Positions 26,734 to 35,491 of a stretch of DNA of 64,000 nucleotides are shown one piece after another. Source of the DNA: Terrimonas sp. (GTDB lineage: Bacteria; Bacteroidota; Bacteroidia; Chitinophagales; Chitinophagaceae); contig NZ_QCZJ01000003.1 in assembly GCF_003075435.1 (NCBI RefSeq), positions 248,001-312,000 on the forward strand. The letters run 5' to 3'. How positions within the stretch are numbered: the first letter of the stretch is position 1; the number at the start of each line of letters is the position of its first letter. A program made the position numbers and the translations under genes. The notes under the pieces are model-generated. The model worked only from the letters and a program-made list of their open reading frames with translations, did no database searches and was not told where the DNA came from.

Positions 26734-27024
26734 TTATTGTGCCATTTCTTCAATTGTTGCCCCAATTCCTCTTTCTGTAATGGCATCACATTGAGGTTTT
26801 AAATCATCGTAATCACCGTGCTTAACAGCATATTTTCCCTTAAAATGAATAATATATGCACACTGTTCGGCTTGTTCATGACTGTGCCCGCACACTTCTT
26901 CAAGTGTTTCAATAACCCATTCAAAAGTGTTCACCTCATCATTCCAAACAATCAGTTGAAAAGGTTTAAGTACATCTATTTCAGTGTCTGTTTCCTGGTC
27001 CACTAAAGGCCTAACTGCTCCCAT
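26734..27024 (-). CDS. clpS: ATP-dependent Clp protease adaptor ClpS
   Basis: 96 residues. The core (FQLIVWNDEVNTFEWVIETL, HSHEQAEQCAYIIHFKGKYAVKHGD) carries the N-degron pocket residues of ClpS (the N-D-E-x-x-T/F segment and the His/Ile region). ClpS delivers N-end-rule substrates to ClpAP/ClpCP in the cytoplasm. It is convergent with the EcsC gene; clpA/clpC is not in the window. Confidence 0.94.
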   Translation of the reverse strand: MGAVRPLVDQETDTEIDVLKPFQLIVWNDEVNTFEWVIETLEEVCGHSHEQAEQCAYIIHFKGKYAVKHGDYDDLKPQCDAITERGIGATIEEMAQ

Positions 27025-27396
27025 AACAAAAAATTTCCCTTCAAAAATAGGGCTTGATTTTCAATTGTAATAATGATGGCAGGGAAAATGCATTTTATGA
27101 TTACTTATTTAAACAATTATTAAAAGTGTTATTGGCTATTAGCCGTAAGCTATCAGCCGTCAGATTCTAATATCTATTATCCGCTCCTTTTACCTTTCAA
27201 TTTCAATCTTCAACTTTCAGCCTTTTGCCTTTTACCCCATCACTATGTTTTGGTATTTTTGCTGAGATTGTTTAAATTACATTATAATAATACTTTATAT
27301 TATTCAGGTTATTAGACTGTAGGCATTTTGTAAGTTTTTGTTTCAAAAATAATCTTTATCATTGCGTGCCTTTGGCTTGCTAAATTCGATATTAAC
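27025..27396. other. 372-bp divergent intergenic region
   Basis: Lies between clpS (leftward) and the cupin gene (rightward). It contains one AGC-type repeat (27133-27165), then pyrimidine-rich sequence built of CTTTCAA/TTTCAATC units (about 27189-27240). No ORF, RNA gene or clear terminator is seen; promoters for both genes must lie here. Confidence 0.4.
27133..27165. repeat. AGCTGATAGC-type intergenic repeat
   Basis: GGCTATTAGCCGTAAGCTAT and the following CAGCCGTCAG belong to the same degenerate repeat family as 8770-8963, 19729-19758 and 51959-51999. Confidence 0.4.
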
Positions 27397-28266
27397 ATGA
27401 AATTACAACCCGTTCAACGTATTGAAGGATTAACAAAACAGGAGTTTGCGGAAAGATTTGTTAAGACCAAGACCCCGGTAATTCTTAAAGACTTTGTTAA
27501 AGGGCCCGCGCTGGATTTATGGAACTATGATTATTTTAAAGAAGTAGCGGGAGATTTAATGGTGCCTGTTCACGGAAGTGAGAATGCGCACCCCGATATG
27601 GTTAAAAGCGCGCCGATTGCCAAAATGAAATTTGGTGAATATCTCGATTTGATCCAAAGCCAGCCAACTGAGTCAAGATTATTTCTTTTTAATTTATTGA
27701 TAGAAAAACCTGAAATCAGGAAGCAGCTTGTATTTAATAAAATTGCTGATAATATTCTTACCTGGTTGCCGCTGATGTTTTTTGGTGGTGGCGGCTCAAG
27801 CACCAGGAACCATTTTGACATCGATATGTCACATGTGTTCCTTACACAGTTTCACGGTGAAAAAAAGGTTACACTTTTCCCTAATAAAGCCTCTTCTTTG
27901 TTATATAAACTTCCATATAATTTTCATGGAATAGGCGATATGAGGAATATGGATTTTGAAAAATTTCCTGCACTGCAATATGCTGATGGTTGGGAAGGTA
28001 CGATCAGGTTTGGAGAAACATTATTTATGCCTGCAGGATACTGGCATTATATACAGTATTTAACAGGAGGGTATTCAGTAAGTGTAAGGGCATTATCTTC
28101 TGCCAAAGACAGGGTTACCGGTTTCAGTAATCTTGTGTTTACCCGCAATTTTGATAATGCCATGAGGAAGATCCTTAAAGACAAATGGTATAATTATAAA
28201 GTGAAAGAGGCTCACTCCAGGGCTGAGAAGGCTATTCAAAAATTAGAAAGAAAAGGAAGTATTTAA
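27397..28266 (+). CDS. JmjC-like cupin protein (putative Fe(II)/2-oxoglutarate oxygenase)
   Basis: 289 residues. The Cupin_8/JmjC pattern is complete: KTKTPVILKDFVK near the start, HFD (His139, Asp141) and the distal His217 in AGYWHYIQYL form a plausible iron facial triad, and KKVTLFPNKASSLLY supplies a 2-oxoglutarate lysine candidate. Such proteins hydroxylate protein side chains or small molecules in the cytoplasm; the substrate is unknown. The stop codon overlaps that of the convergent transglutaminase-like gene by 4 bp. Confidence 0.83.
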   Translation: MKLQPVQRIEGLTKQEFAERFVKTKTPVILKDFVKGPALDLWNYDYFKEVAGDLMVPVHGSENAHPDMVKSAPIAKMKFGEYLDLIQSQPTESRLFLFNLLIEKPEIRKQLVFNKIADNILTWLPLMFFGGGGSSTRNHFDIDMSHVFLTQFHGEKKVTLFPNKASSLLYKLPYNFHGIGDMRNMDFEKFPALQYADGWEGTIRFGETLFMPAGYWHYIQYLTGGYSVSVRALSSAKDRVTGFSNLVFTRNFDNAMRKILKDKWYNYKVKEAHSRAEKAIQKLERKGSI

Positions 28267-29171
28267 AATTCAACTACAGCATAAGCCTTATTATCAACAT
28301 AGGGTCCACCGGGGTGGTGGGCCGTATAGTCAAGGTTTATCCAGTAATTGCCATCTTCTTCGCGGTAATATAATCCGGTAAAGTTTTCTGTTGCAAACAA
28401 ATGCGTAATCGCTTCCTGTGTTGTATTGAATGTTTTTTTATCGCCGCAGTATAATTCCGGGTAAACATGATTTTCTGTCAATACCATCCGGCATTTTGCC
28501 CCGATCGCTTTTAGTGTGGATATCATCAAAATAGTATGATCGTCGCAATCTCCACCCAAACCATTTTCAATAGTTTCTCTCGGAGAGGCAAAATATTCAT
28601 CGCGGTTCGGATCGCCTACGTATTTAAAATTGGAATTGATGTATTTGAATAAAGAAAGAAAGCGCACTGTGGGACCATACTTTGAATGATAATCATCAAA
28701 ATATTCAATGGAATGTTTTACGGCAAAATTTCTTACTGCAGAATCTTTGGGATTGATTTTTGACTTTAGCCCTTTTACGGCTTTTTCAACGCCTGTGTCA
28801 AAAAGGTCAGGTTTTATAAGATACAGGTCTTTCTCTTTATTATCTCTTACATCCCAGCTTTTCGCCACCATATTTTTATAATCTATAATCATATTTTTAA
28901 GATTATAACCATCTGTAAATTGATTATATACCACAAAGCCGGCTACCAAAATAAATGCAGGCACAATTAATGGGCGGAATAGCCACAGGATCAATCTTAC
29001 CAATGCAAATGCTGTGAGAATAGAAATTAGCAGATCAACATTCCAATATCCTATAATTACAGGTGGAATAAATCTATTGATCAAAGGGGCGAGCGGAATA
29101 ATAGTAAGCAGAGCAATGGTGTTTATAACGATGCTCCTCTCAAAAAATCTTGTATTTCCTGTTTCAGCCAT
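28263..29171 (-). CDS. Membrane protein with transglutaminase-like domain
   Basis: 302 residues. Two to three N-terminal membrane segments (about 13-90) are followed by a periplasmic or cytoplasmic domain with a transglutaminase-like signature: GGDCDDHTILMISTLKAIGAKCRMVL supplies Cys and His, and NHVYPELYCG supplies the second His. It may be a cysteine protease-like or inactive fold; the substrate is unknown. No partner genes adjoin it; it is divergent from lutA. Confidence 0.75.
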   Translation of the reverse strand: MAETGNTRFFERSIVINTIALLTIIPLAPLINRFIPPVIIGYWNVDLLISILTAFALVRLILWLFRPLIVPAFILVAGFVVYNQFTDGYNLKNMIIDYKNMVAKSWDVRDNKEKDLYLIKPDLFDTGVEKAVKGLKSKINPKDSAVRNFAVKHSIEYFDDYHSKYGPTVRFLSLFKYINSNFKYVGDPNRDEYFASPRETIENGLGGDCDDHTILMISTLKAIGAKCRMVLTENHVYPELYCGDKKTFNTTQEAITHLFATENFTGLYYREEDGNYWINLDYTAHHPGGPYVDNKAYAVVEF

Positions 29172-29312
29172 GTATGTAATAATAACGTAAATACCGTGAT
29201 AAAATAATATACAATGTGTTAAAAACTCCTCAATTAATTATCCACCATATTTTGATTTGTTACCGGCATGCGATACAGGAAAGTGCAGGTCGGCTCAACG
29301 TAAAAAATGTAT

Positions 29313-29320
29313 TACTTTCG
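29313..29320 (+). promoter_or_regulatory. Candidate -7 element of the lut operon
   Basis: TACTTTCG, one mismatch from TAnnTTTG, 37 bp before the lutA ATG. Prediction by eye. Confidence 0.3.
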
Positions 29321-29356
29321 ATAATCATTCATTTTCTTTCCCGATAATCGTTCTTA

Positions 29357-30091
29357 ATGATTGTAGCATTATTTGTGCCATGTTATGTTGATCAGTTTTA
29401 CCCGCAGGTAGCAATTGCTTCTCTTGAGTTGCTTGAAAAAGCAGGAGTGGAGGTTGTATATCCGCCTAAGCAAACCTGCTGCGGTCAACCTATGGCTAAC
29501 TCCGGTTTTGAACATCTTACCAATAGTTGTAATGAATTGTTTATTAATAATTTTAGCGGATTTGACTATATAGTATGTCCATCAGGAAGCTGTACCCTGC
29601 ATATTAAAGAACATCTTCACGCGGATAAGCAGGAAGAAAAAGCCGGCGAGATACGCAGGCGGGTATATGAGCTTACAGAATTTCTTACAGATGTACTTAA
29701 AATAGAACAGCTTAACGCAAAATTTCCGCATAAAGTGGGTATGCATCAAAGCTGTCATGGGCAACGCGGACTTAGGCTTTCTCAAATGTCTGAACTAAAT
29801 GCTCCGGCTTTTTCCAAGCCTGGTAAATTGCTTAAAATGGTGGAAGGACTTGAACTGGTTGAGCTGGATCGTGTGGATGAGTGCTGCGGGTTTGGCGGTA
29901 CTTTTTGTGTTGCCGAAGAAGCGGTAAGTGTGAAGATGGGAAAAGACAGGGTGGCGGATCATATCAAACATGGAGCGGAATATATAACAGGAGGTGATAT
30001 GAGTTGCCTGATGCACCTGGAGGGGATTTTACGCAGGCAAAACAGTAAGGTTAAGGTTAAACATATAGCGGAGATTTTAAACAGCCAATAG
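29357..30091 (+). CDS. lutA: Lactate utilization protein A (CCG-domain Fe-S protein)
   Basis: 244 residues with the two CCG repeats of the LutA/YkgE family: KQTCCGQPMANSGF and DECCGFGGTFCV. It is the first of a contiguous lutABC set that oxidises L-lactate to pyruvate through an Fe-S complex at the cytoplasmic membrane. lutB starts 6 bp downstream. Confidence 0.94.
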   Translation: MIVALFVPCYVDQFYPQVAIASLELLEKAGVEVVYPPKQTCCGQPMANSGFEHLTNSCNELFINNFSGFDYIVCPSGSCTLHIKEHLHADKQEEKAGEIRRRVYELTEFLTDVLKIEQLNAKFPHKVGMHQSCHGQRGLRLSQMSELNAPAFSKPGKLLKMVEGLELVELDRVDECCGFGGTFCVAEEAVSVKMGKDRVADHIKHGAEYITGGDMSCLMHLEGILRRQNSKVKVKHIAEILNSQ

Positions 30092-30097
30092 AACAGT

Positions 30098-31474
30098 ATG
30101 ACGAATTACGCTGATAAAGATCATGCATCGCTTGCTGAAAAATTTAATGTTGATGAGCCTCGTGTAAACTGGCATGATGAGACATTATGGTGGGTAAGAG
30201 TGAAAAGAGATAAAGCATCTAAATCTCTTCCTGAATGGGAACTGCTTCGCGAAACAGCATCACAAATAAAAAATAATGTACTTTCTAATTTAAGCGAATA
30301 CCTGATTCAGTTTGAAGAGGAAGCAACCAGGAATGGCATCACCGTTCATTGGGCGGCTGATGCAAAAGAGCATAATGAAATTGTACATAGTCTTCTGCAA
30401 AAGCATGGCATTACCAAAATGGTAAAAAGCAAATCAATGCTTACTGAAGAATGTCATTTGAATGAATATTTGCAACAGCAGGGTATTGAAGTAATTGATA
30501 CGGATTTGGGAGAGCGGATTGTGCAGATGCGGAAAGAGCCGCCAAGTCATATTGTTTTACCTGCTATACATTTAAAAAAACAGGATGTAAGCGATACTTT
30601 TCATGAGCATCTGCATACGGAAAAAGGAAACTATGATCCGCAGTTTCTTACACATGCTGCAAGACTTCACCTGCGGGAAAAATTTCTTACCGGAAAACTG
30701 GCGCTTACCGGTGTGAACTTTGCTATTGCTGAAACAGGAGAATTTGTTGTTTGCACCAATGAAGGCAATGCGGATATGGGAGCACATCTTGCAGATATAC
30801 ATATAGCCTGTATGGGGATTGAAAAACTCCTGCCGCAGCGCAAGCATTTATCTGTGTTCCTGAGGTTGTTGGCAAGAAGCGCAACCGGCCAGCCCATTAC
30901 TACCTACAGCAGTCATTTTAAAAAGCCGCGTAAAGGGCAGGAAATGCATGTTGTGCTGGTTGATAATGGCAGAAGCATACAGCTTGGCAGAAAAGATTTT
31001 CGTAACTCTTTAAAATGTATCCGCTGCGCAGCATGCTTTAATACCTGCCCTGTATACAGAAGAAGCGGCGGACATAGCTATCACACAGCTGTAGCTGGCC
31101 CGATAGGTTCTATACTTGCGCCCAATATAGATATGAAGCAATATGCTGATCTGCCTTTTGCATCAACCTTATGCGGAAGCTGCAGTAATGTTTGCCCGGT
31201 AAAAATTGATATTCACGATCAGTTATATAAATGGCGGCAGGTATTAATGAAAGAAGGATATGGAAGCACAGTAAAGAAGATGGGAATGAAAGGCATGACA
31301 TTTACATTATCGCATCCGGGAGTATATCATTTTGCAGGTAATGCAGGAAGATGGGTTTTACGTAATACGTCTTTCATTGTAAACAACAAGCTTAATCCGT
31401 GGTATAAGCAACGTGATATGCCCAAGCCACCTGAAGAATCATTTGGTGAATGGTATAAAAAGAACAGGAAATAA
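30098..31474 (+). CDS. lutB: Lactate utilization protein B (Fe-S, LUD domain)
   Basis: 458 residues. An N-terminal LUD domain (NEGNADMGAHLADIHIACMG) precedes a ferredoxin-type pair of cysteine clusters, CIRCAACFNTCPVYR and CGSCSNVCPVKI, as expected for two 4Fe-4S centres, and the C-terminal LutB extension is present. Electron-transfer component of the LutABC L-lactate dehydrogenase. It is 6 bp from lutA and 3 bp from lutC. Confidence 0.94.
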   Translation: MTNYADKDHASLAEKFNVDEPRVNWHDETLWWVRVKRDKASKSLPEWELLRETASQIKNNVLSNLSEYLIQFEEEATRNGITVHWAADAKEHNEIVHSLLQKHGITKMVKSKSMLTEECHLNEYLQQQGIEVIDTDLGERIVQMRKEPPSHIVLPAIHLKKQDVSDTFHEHLHTEKGNYDPQFLTHAARLHLREKFLTGKLALTGVNFAIAETGEFVVCTNEGNADMGAHLADIHIACMGIEKLLPQRKHLSVFLRLLARSATGQPITTYSSHFKKPRKGQEMHVVLVDNGRSIQLGRKDFRNSLKCIRCAACFNTCPVYRRSGGHSYHTAVAGPIGSILAPNIDMKQYADLPFASTLCGSCSNVCPVKIDIHDQLYKWRQVLMKEGYGSTVKKMGMKGMTFTLSHPGVYHFAGNAGRWVLRNTSFIVNNKLNPWYKQRDMPKPPEESFGEWYKKNRK

Positions 31475-31477
31475 TAT

Positions 31478-32056
31478 ATGAACAGCAGGGATAAAATATT
31501 AGAAGCCGTTAAAAGCAGCCAGCCGGATCAGCGACCGCTGCCTCAACTGCAATTTGAATTATATAATACTACTGATGCGCCAACTGCTTTTGCAAATGTA
31601 TTGGGTACAATTGGTGGCGCCACACATTTTGTAAATAGTTATGATGAAATTGAAGAGATTATTCGTGCAGAATATATACATGCAAAGCGAATAATTACGG
31701 TGTGCAGCCAGATTAAAACAGGCGAAGTAATAAGTAGTGACATTGATCCGCATTCACTGGAAGATGTTGACCTTGCTATTATTGAAGCACATTTTGGTGT
31801 TGCTGAAAACGCTGCGCTTTGGGTAACGGACGCATTGGTTCCGGAAAGGGTACTTCCCTTTATAACACACCAATTGGCAGTGGTTGTTAAAAAAGAAGAT
31901 ATTGTATTTACCATGCACCAGGCTTATGAAAGGATTGGGAATACAGATTACGGCTTTGCTACTTTTATAGCAGGTCCTTCAAAAACCGCGGATATTGAGC
32001 AGTCGCTGGTATTGGGAGCGCATGGACCTAAAACAATGAGGGTTTTCATTTTATAA
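31478..32056 (+). CDS. lutC: Lactate utilization protein C (LUD domain)
   Basis: 192 residues with the LUD fold (EAHFGVAENAALWVTD; FIAGPSKTADIEQSLVLGAHGP), diagnostic of LutC/YkgG. Third subunit of the lactate-oxidising complex. The next gene, an esterase, begins only 11 bp later, so the operon appears to extend beyond lut. Confidence 0.93.
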   Translation: MNSRDKILEAVKSSQPDQRPLPQLQFELYNTTDAPTAFANVLGTIGGATHFVNSYDEIEEIIRAEYIHAKRIITVCSQIKTGEVISSDIDPHSLEDVDLAIIEAHFGVAENAALWVTDALVPERVLPFITHQLAVVVKKEDIVFTMHQAYERIGNTDYGFATFIAGPSKTADIEQSLVLGAHGPKTMRVFIL

Positions 32057-32067
32057 TTTCTTAGTGT

Positions 32068-32982
32068 ATGCTTAAACGTTGTATTACCACTATTGTTTTT
32101 TCTTTTATTTTTTATTGTGTTTCTGTTGCACAACAAATTATTCCCTTGTATGGAAAAGATATTCCCGGTGGAATAAAAGCAGCAGCTGAGGAAAGATATG
32201 ATACCGCAAGGCGTCTTGCTTTTAAAGTAGAAAACCCCACCATCACAGCATATATTCCTGAAGAAAGTAAATCAACTGGTGCAGCAGTATTGATTTGTCC
32301 TGGTGGAGGTTATGGGGTTTTGGTAATTGGTAAAGAAGGATATGATATTGCTGAATATCTTTCTTCACAGGGCGTTGCCGCTTTTGTATTAAAGTACCGG
32401 CTACCTGATGACCGTATAATGAAAGATAAAAGTAGCGGACCATTGCAGGATGCACAGCAGGCATTGAGTATAATAAGGGCACGTGCCGGTGAATGGAATA
32501 TAGATATAAAGCGGGTTGGTATCATGGGTTTTTCAGCAGGTGGGCATTTAGCATCTACCGTTGGTACACATTTTAGTATCCCTGTTTTAAAAACAAATAC
32601 AGTGCAGCAGGTTCGTCCTGACTTTATGATATTGGTATATCCGGTCATCAGTATGAGTGATAGTTTGGGGCACAGCGGTTCAAGAGATAATCTGCTTGGA
32701 AAAAATGCTTCAGCAGACAAAATTAAATTATACTCCAATAACCTGCAGATTAGTGACCAGACTCCCCCCGCATTTTTGATTCATGCAGGTGATGATAAAG
32801 TGGTGGATGTTGATAACAGCATTTCTTTTTATGAAGGATTGCGCCACAGGAAAATACCTGCAGAAATGCATATTTATCCAAAAGGTGATCATGGTTTTGT
32901 GCTGAATATACCTGTTGCTGAGTGGCTGAGCATTGTAATGAAATGGATGAAGAGTAGTGGACTGCTGGAGCGTGCTAAATAA
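32068..32982 (+). CDS. Secreted alpha/beta-hydrolase, acetyl-esterase type
   Basis: 304 residues with a signal peptide (MLKRCITTIVFSFIFYCVSVAQ). It shows the BD-FAE/acetyl-xylan-esterase-like pattern: CPGGGYGVLVIGKEGYDIAEYL (oxyanion region), nucleophile in GFSAGGHLAST, acid in HAGDDKVVD and His in KGDHGF. It probably removes acetyl or feruloyl groups from plant polysaccharides in the periplasm. The spacing suggests co-transcription with lutABC. Confidence 0.85.
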   Translation: MLKRCITTIVFSFIFYCVSVAQQIIPLYGKDIPGGIKAAAEERYDTARRLAFKVENPTITAYIPEESKSTGAAVLICPGGGYGVLVIGKEGYDIAEYLSSQGVAAFVLKYRLPDDRIMKDKSSGPLQDAQQALSIIRARAGEWNIDIKRVGIMGFSAGGHLASTVGTHFSIPVLKTNTVQQVRPDFMILVYPVISMSDSLGHSGSRDNLLGKNASADKIKLYSNNLQISDQTPPAFLIHAGDDKVVDVDNSISFYEGLRHRKIPAEMHIYPKGDHGFVLNIPVAEWLSIVMKWMKSSGLLERAK

Positions 32983-33043
32983 TTTGAAGTATTATCTTAA
33001 ATGTGTTTTACATTGCTTATACTTTATAGCTAAAAATTTAATT

Positions 33044-34219
33044 ATGATAAAAAGATTGCTATGCTTACCGGTTGTATTTTCGGTCATTATGTGCAATGCG
33101 CAAAGCGGAAAACAAAAATCGAAAGAACCAGTATTCAAAAAAACTGTCATTACCAATCAATTCGTCAGTGAAGGCGCCACTGAAGCTGATGTGAATAAAG
33201 ATGGGAAACTGGATATAATTGCCGGTGCTTTCTGGTTTGAAGCACCTGCGTGGAAAAGGCATGAACTTACCAAAGGGGATACTTTTAATATAAGAACATA
33301 CGGCAATTCCTTCCTGAATTTTGCAATGGATGTAAACCAGGATGGATGGATGGACTATATACGTGTTGACCATCCCGGTGAGCCTGTGGTTTGGTTTGAA
33401 AATCCACAAAACAAACCGGGGTACTGGAAAATGCATCTTATTAATAAATCGTTGGGTAATGAATCTCCCATGCTGATTGATGTTGATGAAGATGGCCGCC
33501 CTGACCTTATAGGCAACGACGCAATAGATAAACAAATCATCTGGTTAAAATCTCCATCCAGAAAAGGAGATACAACATGGCAGAAAATTATTATCAGCGC
33601 CAATCCTGATATTGGCACGCATAAGTATACCCATGGTATTGGGTTGGGCGATATCAATGGCGATGGGCGAAAAGACCTTGTAATAAAAGATGGCTGGTTT
33701 GAAGCGCCTGTTGACAGAACACAGCCCAACTGGACATTTCACAAAGGAGAAATAAGCCAGGAATGTTCACAGATGTTTGTGCTTGATCTGAACCAGGATG
33801 GGTTAAATGATGTTATCAGCGCCTCTGCGCATAAGTTTGGAATATGGTGGCATGAGCAGAAAAGAGATGCCAGTGGTAATATCACCTGGGAGCATCATGA
33901 TATCTACAATAAATTTTCTCAAACGCACGGGCTTATTGTAACGGATATTAATGGTGATGGCAATCCTGATATCGTAACAGGTAAGCGTTATTTTGCGCAT
34001 AATGGTAATGGTAATGACCCCGGCGAATTTGATCCGCCCGTAATCTATTGGTTTGAATATAAGCCGGGAAAAACCCCTCAATGGATACCGCATGAAATTG
34101 ATAATGATTCCGGTACCGGTTTACATGTTGATGTACTGGATATGAATAAGGATGGATTACCGGATATTGTTACCGGTAATAAGCACGGCGTATATTTGTT
34201 CACCCAGGTAAAAAAATAA
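33044..34219 (+). CDS. Secreted FG-GAP/VCBS repeat protein
   Basis: 391 residues from the ATG at 33044 (MIKRLLCLPVVFSVIMCNAQ signal peptide); the longer in-frame start overlaps the esterase gene. At least five calcium-binding-like FG-GAP/VCBS blades are visible: DVNKDGKLDIIAG, DINGDGRKDLVIK, DLNQDGLNDVIS, DINGDGNPDIVTG, DMNKDGLPDIVTG. These form a beta-propeller that usually binds ligands or glycans rather than catalysing. It lies 8 bp before the sugar epimerase gene. Confidence 0.88.
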   Translation: MIKRLLCLPVVFSVIMCNAQSGKQKSKEPVFKKTVITNQFVSEGATEADVNKDGKLDIIAGAFWFEAPAWKRHELTKGDTFNIRTYGNSFLNFAMDVNQDGWMDYIRVDHPGEPVVWFENPQNKPGYWKMHLINKSLGNESPMLIDVDEDGRPDLIGNDAIDKQIIWLKSPSRKGDTTWQKIIISANPDIGTHKYTHGIGLGDINGDGRKDLVIKDGWFEAPVDRTQPNWTFHKGEISQECSQMFVLDLNQDGLNDVISASAHKFGIWWHEQKRDASGNITWEHHDIYNKFSQTHGLIVTDINGDGNPDIVTGKRYFAHNGNGNDPGEFDPPVIYWFEYKPGKTPQWIPHEIDNDSGTGLHVDVLDMNKDGLPDIVTGNKHGVYLFTQVKK

Positions 34220-34227
34220 TCAGCGAT

Positions 34228-35079
34228 ATGAAATTTGGTATAAACACATTTTTATTTACATCTCCATTTACAACTGAAAGCATTTCTTTATTTCCTCAAT
34301 TTAAAAAATGGGGCTTCGACTCGGTAGAAATTGCATTGGAAGATGCATCGCATATAGATGCAAAAGTTGTAAAAAAGGCATTGGATGATAACGGGCTTGT
34401 TTGCGGATCAATTTGTGCGGCAATGGGAGCCGACAGAGATTTCAGGGGTAGTGCTTCAGACCAGGAAGGCGCAAAAAAATACCTGGAGGGGATAATAGAT
34501 GTTATGCCTGACCTGGGTTGTCCATTTCTTATTGGACCGCTATATTCTGCTGTTGGCAGGGCAGATTTTGAAACACCTGAAGATTACAAAAAACAATGGG
34601 ATATTGTGGTAAAGCATTTAAAATCACTTGCCGATTATGCGCAAAAAGCGGATGTTACATTATGCCTTGAACCGCTTAACCGTTTTGAAACAGATTTTTT
34701 AAATACCTGTGACCAGGGATTAAAACTGGTAAATGATATCAATCACCTGGCTGTTGGTTTGCACCTGGACACTTTTCATATGAACATAGAAGAGAAAAAC
34801 CAGGCAAAGGCGATACTAAAAGCAGGGAGCAAACTGAAGCATTTTCACGCATGTGGTACAGATCGTGGCACACCGGGAAATGATTCCTTAAACTGGACGG
34901 AGATTTTTAATGCATTAAAACAAATTGGTTACGATAATAATGTTGTTATCGAATCATTTACACCTGATGTAAAAATAATAGCAAAAGCCGCATCTATCTG
35001 GCGAAATATGGAACCTTCACAGCAAAGCATAGCCGAAGAAGGAGTGAAGTTCCTGAAGAAAACATACGCATCTGCATAA
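34228..35079 (+). CDS. D-tagatose 3-epimerase-like sugar isomerase/epimerase
   Basis: 283 residues, a xylose-isomerase-like TIM barrel. The four metal ligands of the D-tagatose/D-psicose 3-epimerase family are all placed: Glu148 (CLEPLNRFE), Asp181 (HLDTFHMN), His207 (HFHACGTDRGTPG) and Glu242 (VIESFTP). Their spacing is the same as in characterised members of the family. It should interconvert keto-sugars at C3 in the cytoplasm. Last gene of the six-gene run, with a terminator 24 bp after the stop. Confidence 0.85.
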   Translation: MKFGINTFLFTSPFTTESISLFPQFKKWGFDSVEIALEDASHIDAKVVKKALDDNGLVCGSICAAMGADRDFRGSASDQEGAKKYLEGIIDVMPDLGCPFLIGPLYSAVGRADFETPEDYKKQWDIVVKHLKSLADYAQKADVTLCLEPLNRFETDFLNTCDQGLKLVNDINHLAVGLHLDTFHMNIEEKNQAKAILKAGSKLKHFHACGTDRGTPGNDSLNWTEIFNALKQIGYDNNVVIESFTPDVKIIAKAASIWRNMEPSQQSIAEEGVKFLKKTYASA

Positions 35080-35491
35080 TACTTAAAAGCATATATTTTC
35101 TTAAAGGGGTAAAATGTAAAAATTTTATCCCTTTTCTTTTTTATAAAGTTTACATTTTGCTATTGCATTTATCATTCGGCGCATCAATACATATTTTTAT
35201 ATAGTGATATGGTATTGCTGAAATTCTTTGTGGTATTGGTTTTTACTTATTTTATCTGTAGTTCTTTTTTCAGTAATTGATATATGGTTTTTACTACACA
35301 AGATGCAGGTCTTTTAGCAAGTGGTAATAAAAAATATTTTCGATAAAGTGCTAATATCATACGATCTGAAACTCAATACTATTCATTCATAGCTTTTTTT
35401 ATACTTATCGGCGATTAATAACAAATGCAATTTTGATCCGTTAGGAATAATTCTAAGAATCGAACGTACCAGTAGTTATTTAATCCAATAT
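35080..35491. other. 412-bp intergenic region
   Basis: After the terminator at 35103-35141 the sequence is AT-rich with no ORF or RNA gene recognised. It must hold the promoter of the giant esterase gene, but no convincing TAnnTTTG element stands out close to the start. Confidence 0.4.
35103..35141 (+). terminator. Terminator closing the lut-epimerase run
   Basis: AAAGGGGTAAAAT (35103-35115) pairs with ATTTTATCCCTTT (35122-35134), 13 bp with one wobble, followed by TTCTTTTTT. Confidence 0.8.
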
